A DNA stretch of 64,000 nucleotides from Leifsonia sp. 1010 (lineage in GTDB: Bacteria > Actinomycetota > Actinomycetes > Actinomycetales > Microbacteriaceae), in the NCBI RefSeq assembly GCF_031455295.1, contig NZ_JAVDSL010000003.1, positions 395,526 through 459,525 on the forward strand, given 5' to 3'. The translations under genes were made by a program, and so were the position numbers. Below are positions 44,121-53,207 of the stretch, piece by piece. Each line of letters begins with the position of its first letter. Position 1 is the stretch's first letter. Under the pieces are notes generated by a model. It ran no database searches. It had not been told where the DNA came from and saw only the letters and a list, made by a program, of their open reading frames with translations.

Positions 44121-45709
44121 GACACCCGCTCCGCCTCGGGGGCGGGAAGCGGTTCGGGCAGAGGACCGGCCCCACCATCGCCGCGCAGCCGCTTCAGCAC
44201 CAGCTCGGCGCTGATCAGGCACATCGGGAGGCCGATGCCGGGGATCGTGGAGCAGCCGGCATAGAGCAGGTTGTCGACCTTGGCCGAGGCGTTGCCCGGA
44301 CGGAAGAACGCACTCTGCCGCAGCGTGTGCGCCGGGCCGAGAGCACCGCCGCTCCAGGCGTTCAGCTCGGTGGCGAAGTCCTCCGGTCCGACGGTCCGGC
44401 GGAGCACGATCCGGTCGGCGAGGTCCGGGATGCCCGCCCAGGCGGAGATCTGAGCGATCGCCGCGTCGGCGGCCCGCTCGATCGCGCGGTCGCCCGCGCC
44501 GTTCAGTCCACCGGCTCCGAGCGAGACATCCGCCGGCACCGGGATGAGCACGAACAGGTTCTCGTACCCCTCCGGCGCGACGTCCGGGTCGGTCGTGCTC
44601 GGCATGCAGACGTACAGCGATGCCGGGTCCGGGATGCCGGGGTTCGGCCCGTAGATGGTCTGGAAGTTCGCCTCCCAGTCGGTGGTGAAGAACAGGTTGT
44701 GGTGGGTGAGTTCCGGGAGCCGGCCGCGCACGCCCAGCATGGCGAGCACGACGCCGGGGCCCGGGTTGCGGCGCTCCCACTTCTTCTCGGGATGCGTCCG
44801 CAGCCCCTCGGGCAGCAACGCGGTCTCGGTGTGGTGCAGGTCGGCGCCGGACACGACCACGTCGGCGTCGACGGTGTGCACGCCGCCGGCCGCATCCCGG
44901 TACTCGACGCCGGACGCGCGCGGACGGGGTGTGGCGTCGGTCGTGCGGATCGCGGTGACCCGCGCTCCGGTCACCAGCCGGGCGCCGGCGCCCTCCGCGA
45001 GCGCGGCCACCCGGTCGATCAGCGCCGCGAAGCCGCCGAGCGGATAGCGCACCCCGTCGTCGAGGTCGAGGTGGCTCATCAGGTGGTACATGCTCGGCGC
45101 GCGGTCCGGTGAGGTGCCCAGGAACACCGCGGGATAGCCGAGCACCTGGCGCAGCCGGACATCGCGGACGAAGCGTGCGGCGTAGCGGTCGAGCGGTTCG
45201 AGGAGCAGGCGGGCGAGGCGCGGAAGCCGGCGGATCAGGTCGGAGGCGAACAGCGGCCGCAGATCGGCGAAGGTGCTGTACAGGAAGCGGTCGACGGCCA
45301 GACGGTACGTCTCGGCCGCGCCGGTGAGGTACCGGTCGAGTGCCGCACCCGCTCCCGGCTCCTCCCGTTCGAACACCGCGCGGTTGGCCGCGCCGTCGGC
45401 TAGGATGTCGAGCGGCGGCCGGCCGTCCTCCGAGAACACGCGGTAACCCGGATCGAGCGTGACGAGGTCGAGCTGCTCCTCGGTGGAGGTGCCCATCAGC
45501 CGGAAGAAGTGGTCGAAGACCTCCGGCATGAGGTACCAGGAGGGCCCGGTGTCGAAACGGAAGCCGTCGTGCTCCCACGAGCCGGCGCGGCCGCCGAGGG
45601 TCGCGTTCTGCTCCAGCAGCGTGACCCGGTAGCCCTCGCGGGCGAGTAGCGCCGCCGTGGCGAGTCCCGCGATCCCGCCGCCGATGACGACCGCGGTCTG
45701 CCCAGTCAT
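44117..45709 (-). CDS. crtI: Phytoene desaturase CrtI
   Basis: FAD-dependent desaturase that converts phytoene to lycopene. The 530 residues from ATG 45709 have the N-terminal FAD motif VVIGGGIAGLATAALLAREG, GGRAGSWEHDGFRFDTGPSW near residue 40, and the C-terminal carotenoid-desaturase signature ending NLLYAGCSTIPGIGLPMCLI near residue 490. The start overlaps crtB by four bases (ATGA). Confidence 0.95.
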   Translation of the reverse strand: MTGQTAVVIGGGIAGLATAALLAREGYRVTLLEQNATLGGRAGSWEHDGFRFDTGPSWYLMPEVFDHFFRLMGTSTEEQLDLVTLDPGYRVFSEDGRPPLDILADGAANRAVFEREEPGAGAALDRYLTGAAETYRLAVDRFLYSTFADLRPLFASDLIRRLPRLARLLLEPLDRYAARFVRDVRLRQVLGYPAVFLGTSPDRAPSMYHLMSHLDLDDGVRYPLGGFAALIDRVAALAEGAGARLVTGARVTAIRTTDATPRPRASGVEYRDAAGGVHTVDADVVVSGADLHHTETALLPEGLRTHPEKKWERRNPGPGVVLAMLGVRGRLPELTHHNLFFTTDWEANFQTIYGPNPGIPDPASLYVCMPSTTDPDVAPEGYENLFVLIPVPADVSLGAGGLNGAGDRAIERAADAAIAQISAWAGIPDLADRIVLRRTVGPEDFATELNAWSGGALGPAHTLRQSAFFRPGNASAKVDNLLYAGCSTIPGIGLPMCLISAELVLKRLRGDGGAGPLPEPLPAPEAERVS

Positions 45710-46629
45710 GGTCGTTCCCCCTGCGGCGAGCGCGGGAGTGCGGCCGAGACGGTCGCGCGCGTCAGGATGCCGAGCTTCACCCGGGTCGGAACGCTGATGC
45801 GGCGGGTCAGCAGTTCGCTCGCTGGCGTCGCGCGGATGCGGTCGCTCAGCTCCGCGAACAGGCCGTGCGCGGCGATGATCGCCCTGCGGCAGTTGTCCGG
45901 GAGCTCCGGGATGACGTCGGCCGCCGCCCCGAGGTCGCAGTCGATGTCGACGACCAGGGCGAGCTTCTGCCGCTCCGTCAGCCGCGCCGGGTCGATGCCC
46001 GGGAAGTAGCTGCGGCCGAGCTCGGTCCAGTCGACCGCCAGGTCGCGGAGGAAGTTGATCTTCTGGAAGGCGGCGCCGAGCCGTCGGGCGCCCGCCTCCA
46101 GCCGCCGGCGCGTGTCGTCCGTCACCGGACGATCGGCCAGGAAGACCTTGAGACACATCAGGCCGACGACCTCGGCCGAGCCGTAGACGTACTCGCGCAG
46201 CTCCTCCGCCGTGAAGTCGACGGGGCTGAGGTCTCGGCGCATGGACGCGAAGAACGGACGGGTCAGGTCGACCCCGATGCCCGTCGCCCGGGCGGTCACC
46301 GCGAACGAGTGCACGACGACGTTGGCGCTGTACCCGGTGCGCATCGCACGCTCGGTGTCGGCCTCCAGGGCGTCGAGCAGCTCGCGCTGGTCGTCGACGT
46401 CGAGCCCGGCTTCGGCCGCGGCCCCGTCGACGATCTCGTCGGCGACGCGGACCAGGGCGTACACATCCTCCACACGCGGACGGATCTGCGCGGCGAGGAG
46501 GCGGGTCGCCATCCCGAACGACGTCGAGTAGGCGTGGATGATGGTGGCCGCGCCGGCGTGCGCCGCGTCCGTGTAAGTGGCGAGGTCGGTCGGCACGGTG
46601 GCCGTGGGTGCCTCGGGCGCTCGGGTCAT
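45706..46629 (-). CDS. crtB: Phytoene synthase CrtB
   Basis: Condenses two GGPP to phytoene. The 307 residues show HAYSTSFGMATRLL near residue 35, the first Asp-rich motif RVADEIVDGAA near 70, YVYGSAEVVGLMCLKVF near 150, and the second motif FQKINFLRDLAVDW near 185. The start overlaps the crtE stop by four bases. Confidence 0.94.
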   Translation of the reverse strand: MTRAPEAPTATVPTDLATYTDAAHAGAATIIHAYSTSFGMATRLLAAQIRPRVEDVYALVRVADEIVDGAAAEAGLDVDDQRELLDALEADTERAMRTGYSANVVVHSFAVTARATGIGVDLTRPFFASMRRDLSPVDFTAEELREYVYGSAEVVGLMCLKVFLADRPVTDDTRRRLEAGARRLGAAFQKINFLRDLAVDWTELGRSYFPGIDPARLTERQKLALVVDIDCDLGAAADVIPELPDNCRRAIIAAHGLFAELSDRIRATPASELLTRRISVPTRVKLGILTRATVSAALPRSPQGERP

Positions 46630-47783
46630 GCGATCCTCCCGATGCAGGAGCGTGCCACGTCGGCGAGGGGTTCGGCCAGTGCCGGCGGGATGGACGGGGA
46701 GTCGAGCAGCGCGACGGCGCGGTCGACATGGTCGGCGAGCAGCCGCTCGACGAACCGGCGGGCGCCGCACTCCTCGAGCACCGTGGCGAGCCGTCCGGCC
46801 TCGTGCGGCGCGAGGTCGCCGCGGCCGAGGGCGGGCGCGACCTCCTCCCACCGGGCGGTGCCTCGGGCGTACGCGATGAGCGAGGTCTCCTTGCCCTGCC
46901 GGAGATCGCTGACGATGCTCTTGCCGGTGACGTCCTCCGCGCCGAAGACGCCGAGCAGGTCGTCGCCGAGCTGGAAGGCGATGCCGACGAGCCGGCCGTA
47001 CTCGGCCAGCGACGCGAGCACGTCCTCTCCCCCGCCGGCGAGCAGCGCGCCCGTCATCAGGGGGCCGGAGACCGAGTAGGCGGCGGTCTTGTGCTCGGTC
47101 ATGGCCAGCACGTCCTCGAGCGCAGGGGCGTCGTCGCCCAGCCGCTCCGAGAGGGCCACGTCGGCGAGTTCTCCCGCGGCCGTGACGAAGACGCTGTGGT
47201 CGAGGATGTCGAGGAGACGCTCGCGCGTCCACTCGTCGGTGTCGGCACGGGCGAGGACGGTGGATGCGGCGTGAAGCAGCAGATCACCGGCCAGGATCGC
47301 TCCAGACTCGCCCCAGCGGCGAGCGCGGAGGGCGCTCGCCCCACGGGTGACGGCGTCCGCGGCGAACTCGCCCGCCGTGTTCGGCCGGCCGCGGCGGACG
47401 GTGTCGCCGTCGATCACGTCGTCGTGGAGCAGGAACGCGGTGTGCAGCAGCTCGTACGCCACCGCCGCGGTGCACGCGACGTCGCGCTCGACGCCCCCGA
47501 GTCCGCGGTACGCGAGGAGGACGAAGCGCGGGCGGATGCGCTTTCCGCCGTCCGCCGCATCCCGGGCCGACTCCCACAGGCGGCGGTACGAGGGGTCGTA
47601 GGCGGAGGCGGCCGAGATGCGCTCGGTGAAGAAGCGGTCGATGCGCTGCTCGACCGATGCGAGGTCGTCCGCCAGAGTGTCCGCCGGCGCGGCGGTCACC
47701 TCGTCGGCAGTCTGTGCCTCAGCAGTCTGTGCGTCAGGAGTGTGTACGTCAGGAGTCTGTGTCTCGGGGTGCAGCTGTGTCAT
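46626..47783 (-). CDS. crtE: Geranylgeranyl diphosphate synthase CrtE
   Basis: Supplies C20 GGPP to the carotenoid pathway. The 385 residues from ATG 47783 (MTQLHPETQTPDVHTPDAQT) have a GGGAG ribosome site. A repetitive Thr/Ala/Asp-rich N-terminal leader of about 45 residues (TPDVHTPDAQTAEAQTADEV) is unusual. The GGKRIRPRF lysine motif follows, then the first Asp motif LLHDDVIDGDTVRRG near 115 and the second FQLGDDLLGVFG near 270. First gene of the six-gene crt operon. Confidence 0.92.
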   Translation of the reverse strand: MTQLHPETQTPDVHTPDAQTAEAQTADEVTAAPADTLADDLASVEQRIDRFFTERISAASAYDPSYRRLWESARDAADGGKRIRPRFVLLAYRGLGGVERDVACTAAVAYELLHTAFLLHDDVIDGDTVRRGRPNTAGEFAADAVTRGASALRARRWGESGAILAGDLLLHAASTVLARADTDEWTRERLLDILDHSVFVTAAGELADVALSERLGDDAPALEDVLAMTEHKTAAYSVSGPLMTGALLAGGGEDVLASLAEYGRLVGIAFQLGDDLLGVFGAEDVTGKSIVSDLRQGKETSLIAYARGTARWEEVAPALGRGDLAPHEAGRLATVLEECGARRFVERLLADHVDRAVALLDSPSIPPALAEPLADVARSCIGRIA

Positions 47784-47794
47784 ACCCGGGCTCC

Positions 47795-47857
47795 CTTGTC
47801 TAGCTTGGGTAGCAAATAACCTAGCACGATTCTTACGGATAGGAATAGGATGTCCGC
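47795..47857. promoter_or_regulatory. crtE-crtR divergent regulatory region
   Basis: The 74-base gap is the AT-richest stretch of the locus. It contains an imperfect dyad on the minus strand, AGGTTA-TTTGC-TACCC (about 47807-47822), a plausible operator for the divergent MarR regulator. TAGGAT (47846-47851) lies six bases before the crtR ATG, a leaderless-type -10. In C. glutamicum CrtR binds the corresponding gap and is released by GGPP. Confidence 0.5.
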
Positions 47858-48505
47858 ATGACACCGGCTCGGGATGACGCGCGACGCGACGCACGCCGCA
47901 TCTCCGCTTCCCTCACCGATCCGCGCGTCATCGACCCGCGCCAGGAGCTCGTCCGCCACGACGACCTGAGCGAGGAGGAGCTGGCGCAGATCGTCCGGCT
48001 GCTCGCGGCGATGCGCGAGTGGCGCGACGCCGACCAGCGGCTCAGCTTCGAATCGCGCACCCACATGAAGCTCAACGAGACCGACATGCGGGCCCTGCGG
48101 TACATCATCGCGTCGATGAACGCCGACGTCCCGGTCACCGCCGGGGCACTGTCCGACCACCTGCACATCTCGACGGCGTCCACGACGAAGCTGCTCGACC
48201 GCCTGGAGCGCGCGGGCCACGTCGTCCGGCGCCCGCACCCCACCGACCGTCGTGCCGTCACCGTCGAGATCACGCCGGAGACGCACCGCGAGGTCCGGCG
48301 GACCATGGGGCTGCAGCACGCCCGCCGCTTCGAGGTGGTGCGTTCGCTCAGCCCCCAGGACCGTGACACGGTGACCCGCTTCCTTCGCGACCTCAGCGAG
48401 ACGACGCTGGCGTCGGTTCCTGCTGCGGGTTCGGGCGACCCGGAGACGGCTGCGCAGGACTCGGATCCGCATTCTGCTGCCGCATCGGACGCGCGACGCG
48501 GCTAG
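47858..48505 (+). CDS. MarR-family regulator, CrtR-like
   Basis: A 215-residue MarR protein with the winged helix near residues 85-145: MRALRYIIASMNADVPVTAG, LSDHLHISTASTTKLLDRLE and GHVVRRPHPTDRRAVTVEIT with the wing motif DRR. N- and C-terminal extensions flank it. By position (divergent from crtE) and family it corresponds to C. glutamicum CrtR, a GGPP-responsive repressor of crt genes. Its last 113 bases overlap the converging SDR gene, so the Ala/Ser/Asp-rich tail may be under little constraint. Confidence 0.87.
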   Translation: MTPARDDARRDARRISASLTDPRVIDPRQELVRHDDLSEEELAQIVRLLAAMREWRDADQRLSFESRTHMKLNETDMRALRYIIASMNADVPVTAGALSDHLHISTASTTKLLDRLERAGHVVRRPHPTDRRAVTVEITPETHREVRRTMGLQHARRFEVVRSLSPQDRDTVTRFLRDLSETTLASVPAAGSGDPETAAQDSDPHSAAASDARRG

Positions 48506-49973
48506 CCGCCTTCGGGTGCTCCGCCTCGTACACGATGCGGTTGGCCATCCCGTTGAAGATCACGCCGTGGAACGGCAGGATCGCGAACCAGTAGAGGCGG
48601 CCGGAGAGACCGCGCGGGAAGAACACCGCGCGTTGGCGATACTGCGATCCCCCACCCTCGCGCGGACGGACCGCGAGCTCCAGCCAGGCACGCCCGGGGA
48701 CCCGCATCTCGGCGCGCAGCCGGAGACTCCTCCCCCGCTCGATCCGCTCGACCCGCCACCAGTCGAGCGCGTCGCCGGTGTTCAGGTGATCGGCGTCGCG
48801 GCGTCCGCGGCGGAGGCCGACGCCTCCGACCAGCTTGTCCGCCCAGCCGCGCAGCGCCCAGGCGAGCGGGAACGAGTACCAGCCGCGCTCCCCGCCGATC
48901 CCCTCGACGACGCGCCACAGCATCTCGGGATCGGCGGTCGAGTCGCGCTCGCGCAGGTCGGTGTAGACGGTGTGGCCCGACCACTCGGGGTCGCTCGGCA
49001 GCGGATCGCTGGGTGCTCCGGCCACCGAGGCGTCCTGCCAGCTGGTCTCCACCTCCCCCGACCGTTCGCGCGCCAGGGCGAGCCGCACGGCCCTGCGGTA
49101 GGGCGTCAGACCCTCCGGCGGCGGCGGGATGACGGCGTCGATGTCGTGCTCGCGCATCACGCAGTCGTACTGCAGCGACTCGATGATGGGCACGGCGAGA
49201 CTGCGCGGGATGGGCGTGACCAGGTTGACCCACTGCGACGCCAGCCACGGCGTGAACACCGGGAGGGAGGCGATCGGCCGTTGCGGCAGCCCCGCCTCCA
49301 GGGCGTACGCGTTCATCATCTGGCCGTAGCGCAGGATGTCCGGTCCGCCGATGTCGAAGGCGCGCGACACGTCCGGCGGGAGCTCCGCCGCCTCGAGCAG
49401 ATAGTGCAGGACGTCGCGGATGGCGATCGGCTGGATGCGGTTGCGCACCCAGCGCGGCGCCGGCATGTACGGCAGCACCTCCGTCAGGTGCCGGATCATC
49501 TCGAACGACGCGGACCCGGAACCGATCACCACGCCCGCCTGGAACACGACGGTCGGGACGCCGGAGTCGAGCAGGATGCGGCCGACGGCCACCCGCGAGC
49601 GCAGGTGCCGCGAGAGCTCGCCGTCCGGGTGCAGGGCGCCGAGGTACACGATGCGTCGCACGCCGGCCGCCCCCGCCGCCTCGGCGACCGTGCGGGCGGC
49701 GGCGGACTCCTCCTCATCGAAGTCGCCGCGAGCCCGCATCGAGTGGACGAGGTAGTAGACGACGTCGACATCCCGGACGGCCCGCGCGACGGCGTCGGCG
49801 TCGTGGAGGTCGCCCTCCATCACCTCCACGTCGCCCGCCCAGGGCACATCCGTCAGCTTCTGCGGCGAGCGCGCCAGCACCCGCACATCGTGGCCGCGGG
49901 CGAGCAGCCTCGGGACCAGGCGACCTCCGATATAACCGGTGGCGCCGGTGACCAGGATGCGGGACGGGCTCAT
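48393..49973 (-). CDS. SDR-family NAD(P)-binding protein with DUF2867 domain
   Basis: A 526-residue protein from ATG 49973 (MSPSRILVTGATGYIGGRLV). The N-terminal atypical SDR domain has TGATGYIGG and VRRIVYLGALHPDGELS, while FQAGVVIGSGSASFEMIRHL belongs to the NmrA/complex I subunit-like group. The C-terminal half carries the DUF2867 region (LDWWRVERIERGRSLRLRAE near residue 400; GRLYWFAILPFHGVIFNGMA near 465). Redox substrate unknown. The C-terminus is Pro/Ser-rich and encoded opposite crtR. An upstream in-frame start at 50048 seems unlikely. Confidence 0.85.
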   Translation of the reverse strand: MSPSRILVTGATGYIGGRLVPRLLARGHDVRVLARSPQKLTDVPWAGDVEVMEGDLHDADAVARAVRDVDVVYYLVHSMRARGDFDEEESAAARTVAEAAGAAGVRRIVYLGALHPDGELSRHLRSRVAVGRILLDSGVPTVVFQAGVVIGSGSASFEMIRHLTEVLPYMPAPRWVRNRIQPIAIRDVLHYLLEAAELPPDVSRAFDIGGPDILRYGQMMNAYALEAGLPQRPIASLPVFTPWLASQWVNLVTPIPRSLAVPIIESLQYDCVMREHDIDAVIPPPPEGLTPYRRAVRLALARERSGEVETSWQDASVAGAPSDPLPSDPEWSGHTVYTDLRERDSTADPEMLWRVVEGIGGERGWYSFPLAWALRGWADKLVGGVGLRRGRRDADHLNTGDALDWWRVERIERGRSLRLRAEMRVPGRAWLELAVRPREGGGSQYRQRAVFFPRGLSGRLYWFAILPFHGVIFNGMANRIVYEAEHPKAASRVARPMRQQNADPSPAQPSPGRPNPQQEPTPASSR

Positions 49974-50052
49974 GCTGCCGACAGTACGCCCGTGGGCGAA
50001 CATCCGGGTGTGGCAGCCGTATGCCGTCGCCAGAACCGGGGTGACCATCCTG

Positions 50053-50058
50053 TACGTT
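50053..50058 (+). promoter_or_regulatory. -10 box (TACGTT), leaderless type
   Basis: TACGTT is followed by six bases and ATG 50065. No ribosome site is visible before this start. Confidence 0.5.
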
Positions 50059-50064
50059 TTTGCT

Positions 50065-50406
50065 ATGGGAAAGCTCGTCTACGGTGGCACCACCGAGATC
50101 GGTTTCGAGGACAGGGTTCTGGCGCACCTGCAGATCGTCATCGGCCTGAAGCTCCGCCGCAAGGAGGGCTTCTTCTTCTCCTGGCGCGACGAGCAGGGCG
50201 TCGGCGACGGTCGGAGCGCGATCTGGATCGACCCGGCCATCCCGCTGCTCTTCCGCTACAGCGGAGGCCGGTACCCGCGCATCAACAAGACCTGGCTGGA
50301 GCAGCTGACGGCGTCGTCGAACAGCTCGCAGGGCCTTCAGCTGACCGAGGAGATCGGCGCGCTGGGCGCCGACGAGGTCGACGCGGACTCGCCTCCGGGG
50401 CGCTGA
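50065..50406 (+). CDS. Small conserved actinobacterial protein (DUF7882-like)
   Basis: A 113-residue soluble protein beginning MGKLVYGGTTEIGFEDRVLA, then HLQIVIGLKLRRKEGFFFSW and IWIDPAIPLLFRYSGG. This pattern recurs in small Microbacteriaceae proteins that are sometimes mislabelled ATP-dependent DNA ligase, a name nothing here supports. No membrane helix or catalytic motif is visible. Function unknown. It is divergent from the SDR gene and convergent with the sigma factor. Confidence 0.75.
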   Translation: MGKLVYGGTTEIGFEDRVLAHLQIVIGLKLRRKEGFFFSWRDEQGVGDGRSAIWIDPAIPLLFRYSGGRYPRINKTWLEQLTASSNSSQGLQLTEEIGALGADEVDADSPPGR

Positions 50407-50421
50407 GCGCATCCGCACGCG

Positions 50422-50457
50422 GAAGGACCCCGCATCCGATCGGATGCAGGGTCCTTC
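50422..50457. terminator. Hairpin terminator between DUF7882-like and sigma factor genes
   Basis: GAAGGACCC (50422-50430) pairs with GGGTCCTTC (50449-50457), and the interior GCATCCGATCGGATGC is itself self-complementary. The stem is followed by TTCTCG on the plus strand. It lies between two converging genes and can serve both. Confidence 0.75.
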
Positions 50458-50473
50458 TTCTCGTGCTCTCGCT

Positions 50474-51385
50474 CTAGCGCAGGTACTCGAGCAGCTCCGG
50501 GCAGCGGAGGCGCTTGAGGCTGCGGGTCTCGAGCTGACGGACGCGCTCACGGGTGATGCCGTACACCTCGCCGACCTCGTCGAGGGTCATCGGCTTCTGC
50601 CCGTCGAGACCGAAGCGCATGCGCACCACCTTGGCGTCGCGCGGCGGCAGCTCGCGGAGGCGCTCCTCCAGGTCGCGGTGACGGAACTCCACCTCGACGG
50701 CCTCCGGCGGGCCGGCGAAGTCCCCGTCCTCGATCAGGTCGCCGAGCTCGGCGCCCTCGTTCTCGCCGACCGGCACGGCCAGCGAGACGGTCTCCGAGTC
50801 GCTCATCTGCAGCTTGTGGACTTCGGCGGGGTCGAGGTTCGAGGCCTCGGCCATCTCCTCCAGGGTGGGCGTGCGGCCCAGCTCCCCGCCCAGGTCGCGG
50901 CGGATGCGGTCCAGCTTGTCGATCTTCTCCACCGTGTGCACGGGGATGCGGATGAGGCGGGCCGTGTCGGCGATCCCGCGGAGGATCGACTGGCGGATCC
51001 ACCAGGTGGCGTAGGTGGAGAACTTGTTGCCCGTGCGGTAGTCGAACTTCTCGACGGCGCGGACGAGACCGAGGTTGCCCTCCTGGATGAGGTCCATCAC
51101 GGGGAGGCCGCGGCCGGCGTAGCGCTTGGCGATGCTCACCACCAGGCGGAGGTTCGCCTCGATGAAGCGCTCGAACGCACGCTTGCCGTCATCGGCGAGG
51201 TACTGCAGTTCGCGCTTTTCGCGGGGGGTCAGGTTCGGGCGGATCGCCAGCCGTTCTCCGGCCAGCACTCCCACCTCGATCCTCTTGGCCAGGGCGACTT
51301 CCTCGTCGGCGGTCAGCAGCCGCGTGCGGCCGATGGCGTTGAGGTAGTCCCGTACCGGGTCGCTGGTAACTTCGAGCGTCGTCAT
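50474..51385 (-). CDS. RNA polymerase sigma factor, SigB/HrdB-like (sigma-70 group 2)
   Basis: A 303-residue sigma-70 factor from ATG 51385 ([20 protein letters not shown]). It has region 1.2 ([11 protein letters not shown]), region 2 ([20 protein letters not shown] and [20 protein letters not shown]) and region 3 ([15 protein letters not shown]). Region 4 is [20 protein letters not shown], ending at the usual C-terminus [10 protein letters not shown]. It lacks the long N-terminal region 1.1 of SigA, so it is most like the SigB group used in stress or stationary phase. The 238-base upstream gap to the MFS gene must hold its promoter. Confidence 0.9.
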   Translation of the reverse strand: MTTLEVTSDPVRDYLNAIGRTRLLTADEEVALAKRIEVGVLAGERLAIRPNLTPREKRELQYLADDGKRAFERFIEANLRLVVSIAKRYAGRGLPVMDLIQEGNLGLVRAVEKFDYRTGNKFSTYATWWIRQSILRGIADTARLIRIPVHTVEKIDKLDRIRRDLGGELGRTPTLEEMAEASNLDPAEVHKLQMSDSETVSLAVPVGENEGAELGDLIEDGDFAGPPEAVEVEFRHRDLEERLRELPPRDAKVVRMRFGLDGQKPMTLDEVGEVYGITRERVRQLETRSLKRLRCPELLEYLR

Positions 51386-51623
51386 CGTGTCATCCCATTC
51401 AGCCCGTGTACGCACGGGCGACCTCGTTTTAAGTGCTCTCAGTTCGGGTGTCCCACGTCGCCTTCCGGGTCGGTGGTTCGTTAGCCACGATAAGCAATGG
51501 ACCCCGTACCCCAACAAGGGGTTGACAGGGGCACCGACGGTGCGCTACCTGCCGTTGGAGCAAATCAATCTCGGTTTGTCAAGGCTCTCCCTTCGGATAC
51601 ACAGCACCCGTACAGTCCCCCGA
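51386..51623. promoter_or_regulatory. Divergent promoter region of sigma factor and MFS genes
   Basis: A 238-base gap. On the plus strand TTGACA (51522-51527) is followed after 18 bases by TACCTG (51546-51551), a near-consensus promoter. Further down, TACAGT (51611-51616) lies seven bases before GTG 51624. On the minus strand TTGTTG and TTATCG, 18 bases apart near 51490-51520, could drive the sigma factor gene. No open frame in the gap looks coding. Confidence 0.5.
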
Positions 51624-53114
51624 GTGACAGCTCACACATCGCAGAGGAACGCGGCGTCGCTGAAGACGATCCGCACAGCCATCCCCGCTCGCATGGACCG
51701 CCTCCCCTGGTCCCGCTTCCACTGGCTCGTCGTCGTCGGACTCGGGACCGTGTGGATCCTGGACGGCCTCGAGGTGACCATCGTCGGAGCCATCGGAAGC
51801 CGCCTGACCGAACCGGACAGCGGCCTCGGCCTCACCACCGCCCAGGTCGGACTCGCGGCGGCCATCTACGTCGCCGGAGCCTGTACGGGCTCGCTGGTGT
51901 TCGGCTATCTCACTGACCGGTTCGGCCGGAAGAAGCTGTTCATCATCACCCTGGGCCTCTACCTGGTGGCGACGGTGCTGACCGCGTTCGCCGTCACCCC
52001 GTGGATGTTCTTCCTGTTCCGGTTCTTCACCGGCGCGGGCATCGGCGGCGAGTACGCGGCCATCAACTCCGCGATCGACGAGCTCATCCCCGCCCGCCGG
52101 CGCGGACTGGTCGACCTCGCCATCAACGGGTCGTACTGGCTCGGCACCGCGTTCGGCGCCATCCTCACCGTGTTCCTGCTGAACACCGACATCTTCGCCC
52201 CGAACATCGGCTGGCGGATCGCGTTCGGTCTCGGCGCGGTGCTCGGCCTCGTCATCCTGCTGGTCCGCCGCAATGTGCCGGAGTCGCCGAGGTGGATGTT
52301 CATCCACGGCCGCGACGAGGAGGCCGAGAAGCTCGTCGACGAGATCGAGGAGAGCGTCGAGAAGGACACCCACCAGAAGCTCGAGGCCGTGCCCCGCGAT
52401 CGCGAGATCGAGATCCACCAGCGCCGGTCCACCGGTTTCGGCGAGATCGTCCGGGTCGCGATCACCCAGTACCCGAAGCGGTTCGTGCTCGGACTCTCGC
52501 TGTTCATCGGCCAGGCGTTCCTCTACAACGCCGTGTTCTTCACCTACTCGCTGGTGCTCACCAAGCTGCTCAACGTGCCGGACGACGTGGCGCCCTGGGC
52601 GCTCGTCCCGATCGCGATCGGCAACTTCCTCGGGCCGTTCCTGCTCGGGCACCTGTTCGACACGGTCGGCCGGAAGTTCATGATCACCCTCTCGTACGTC
52701 GGCAGCGGCGTCCTGCTGGTCGGGACGGCCATCCTGTTCGACTCCGGGGTGCTGGACGCGTTCTGGCTCACCGCGTGCTGGATGGTCGTGTTCTTCTTCG
52801 CGTCGGCCGGTGCCAGCGCGGCGTACCTCACCGTCAGCGAGATCTTCCCGATGGAGACCCGGGCCATGGCGATCGCGTTCTTCTACGCGGTCGGAACCGG
52901 CATCGGCGGCATCATCGGCCCGATCCTGTTCGGGAACCTGATCGAGGGCGGCATCCACTCGGTGGTGATCGGGTACTACATCGGGGCCGGGCTGATGATC
53001 GCGGCCGGGCTCGTGGAACTGTTCCTCGGCGTGAACGCGGAGGGCAAGTCGCTCGAGGAGATCGCGTCCCCGCTCTCCGCCTCGACGAAGGCGCAGGAGC
53101 CCTCCAAGCGCTGA
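51624..53114 (+). CDS. MFS transporter (sugar porter-like)
   Basis: A 496-residue major facilitator with 12 predicted helices. The loop 2-3 motif [20 protein letters not shown] (near residue 100) and the [12 protein letters not shown] segment after helix 6 (near residue 220) match the sugar-porter/metabolite:H+ symporter type. The loop 8-9 motif [16 protein letters not shown] is also present. The start is uncertain: GTG 51624 follows a leaderless-type TACAGT; ATG 51693 ([16 protein letters not shown]) is the first Met near helix 1. Substrate unknown. Confidence 0.85.
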   Translation: MTAHTSQRNAASLKTIRTAIPARMDRLPWSRFHWLVVVGLGTVWILDGLEVTIVGAIGSRLTEPDSGLGLTTAQVGLAAAIYVAGACTGSLVFGYLTDRFGRKKLFIITLGLYLVATVLTAFAVTPWMFFLFRFFTGAGIGGEYAAINSAIDELIPARRRGLVDLAINGSYWLGTAFGAILTVFLLNTDIFAPNIGWRIAFGLGAVLGLVILLVRRNVPESPRWMFIHGRDEEAEKLVDEIEESVEKDTHQKLEAVPRDREIEIHQRRSTGFGEIVRVAITQYPKRFVLGLSLFIGQAFLYNAVFFTYSLVLTKLLNVPDDVAPWALVPIAIGNFLGPFLLGHLFDTVGRKFMITLSYVGSGVLLVGTAILFDSGVLDAFWLTACWMVVFFFASAGASAAYLTVSEIFPMETRAMAIAFFYAVGTGIGGIIGPILFGNLIEGGIHSVVIGYYIGAGLMIAAGLVELFLGVNAEGKSLEEIASPLSASTKAQEPSKR

Positions 53115-53130
53115 CCCCGTCCCCAGCCGC

Positions 53131-53188
53131 CAGCTCCTGAGTTTTTCGCCCCCGCGACGGCGTGTCGCGAGGAAAAACTCAGGAGCTG
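53131..53188. repeat. Palindrome E (CAGCTCCTGA family)
   Basis: Perfect 17-base arms 53131-53147 (CAGCTCCTGAGTTTTTC) and 53172-53188 enclose a second stem, CGCGAC/GTCGCG (53153-53158, 53164-53169). The arms and the right flank AGGAGCTGTTGGC match palindrome D at 34.9 kb; the loops differ. It lies between the converging MFS and topoisomerase genes. Confidence 0.9.
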
Positions 53189-53207
53189 TTGGCGTGTGAG
53201 GGGCGTG

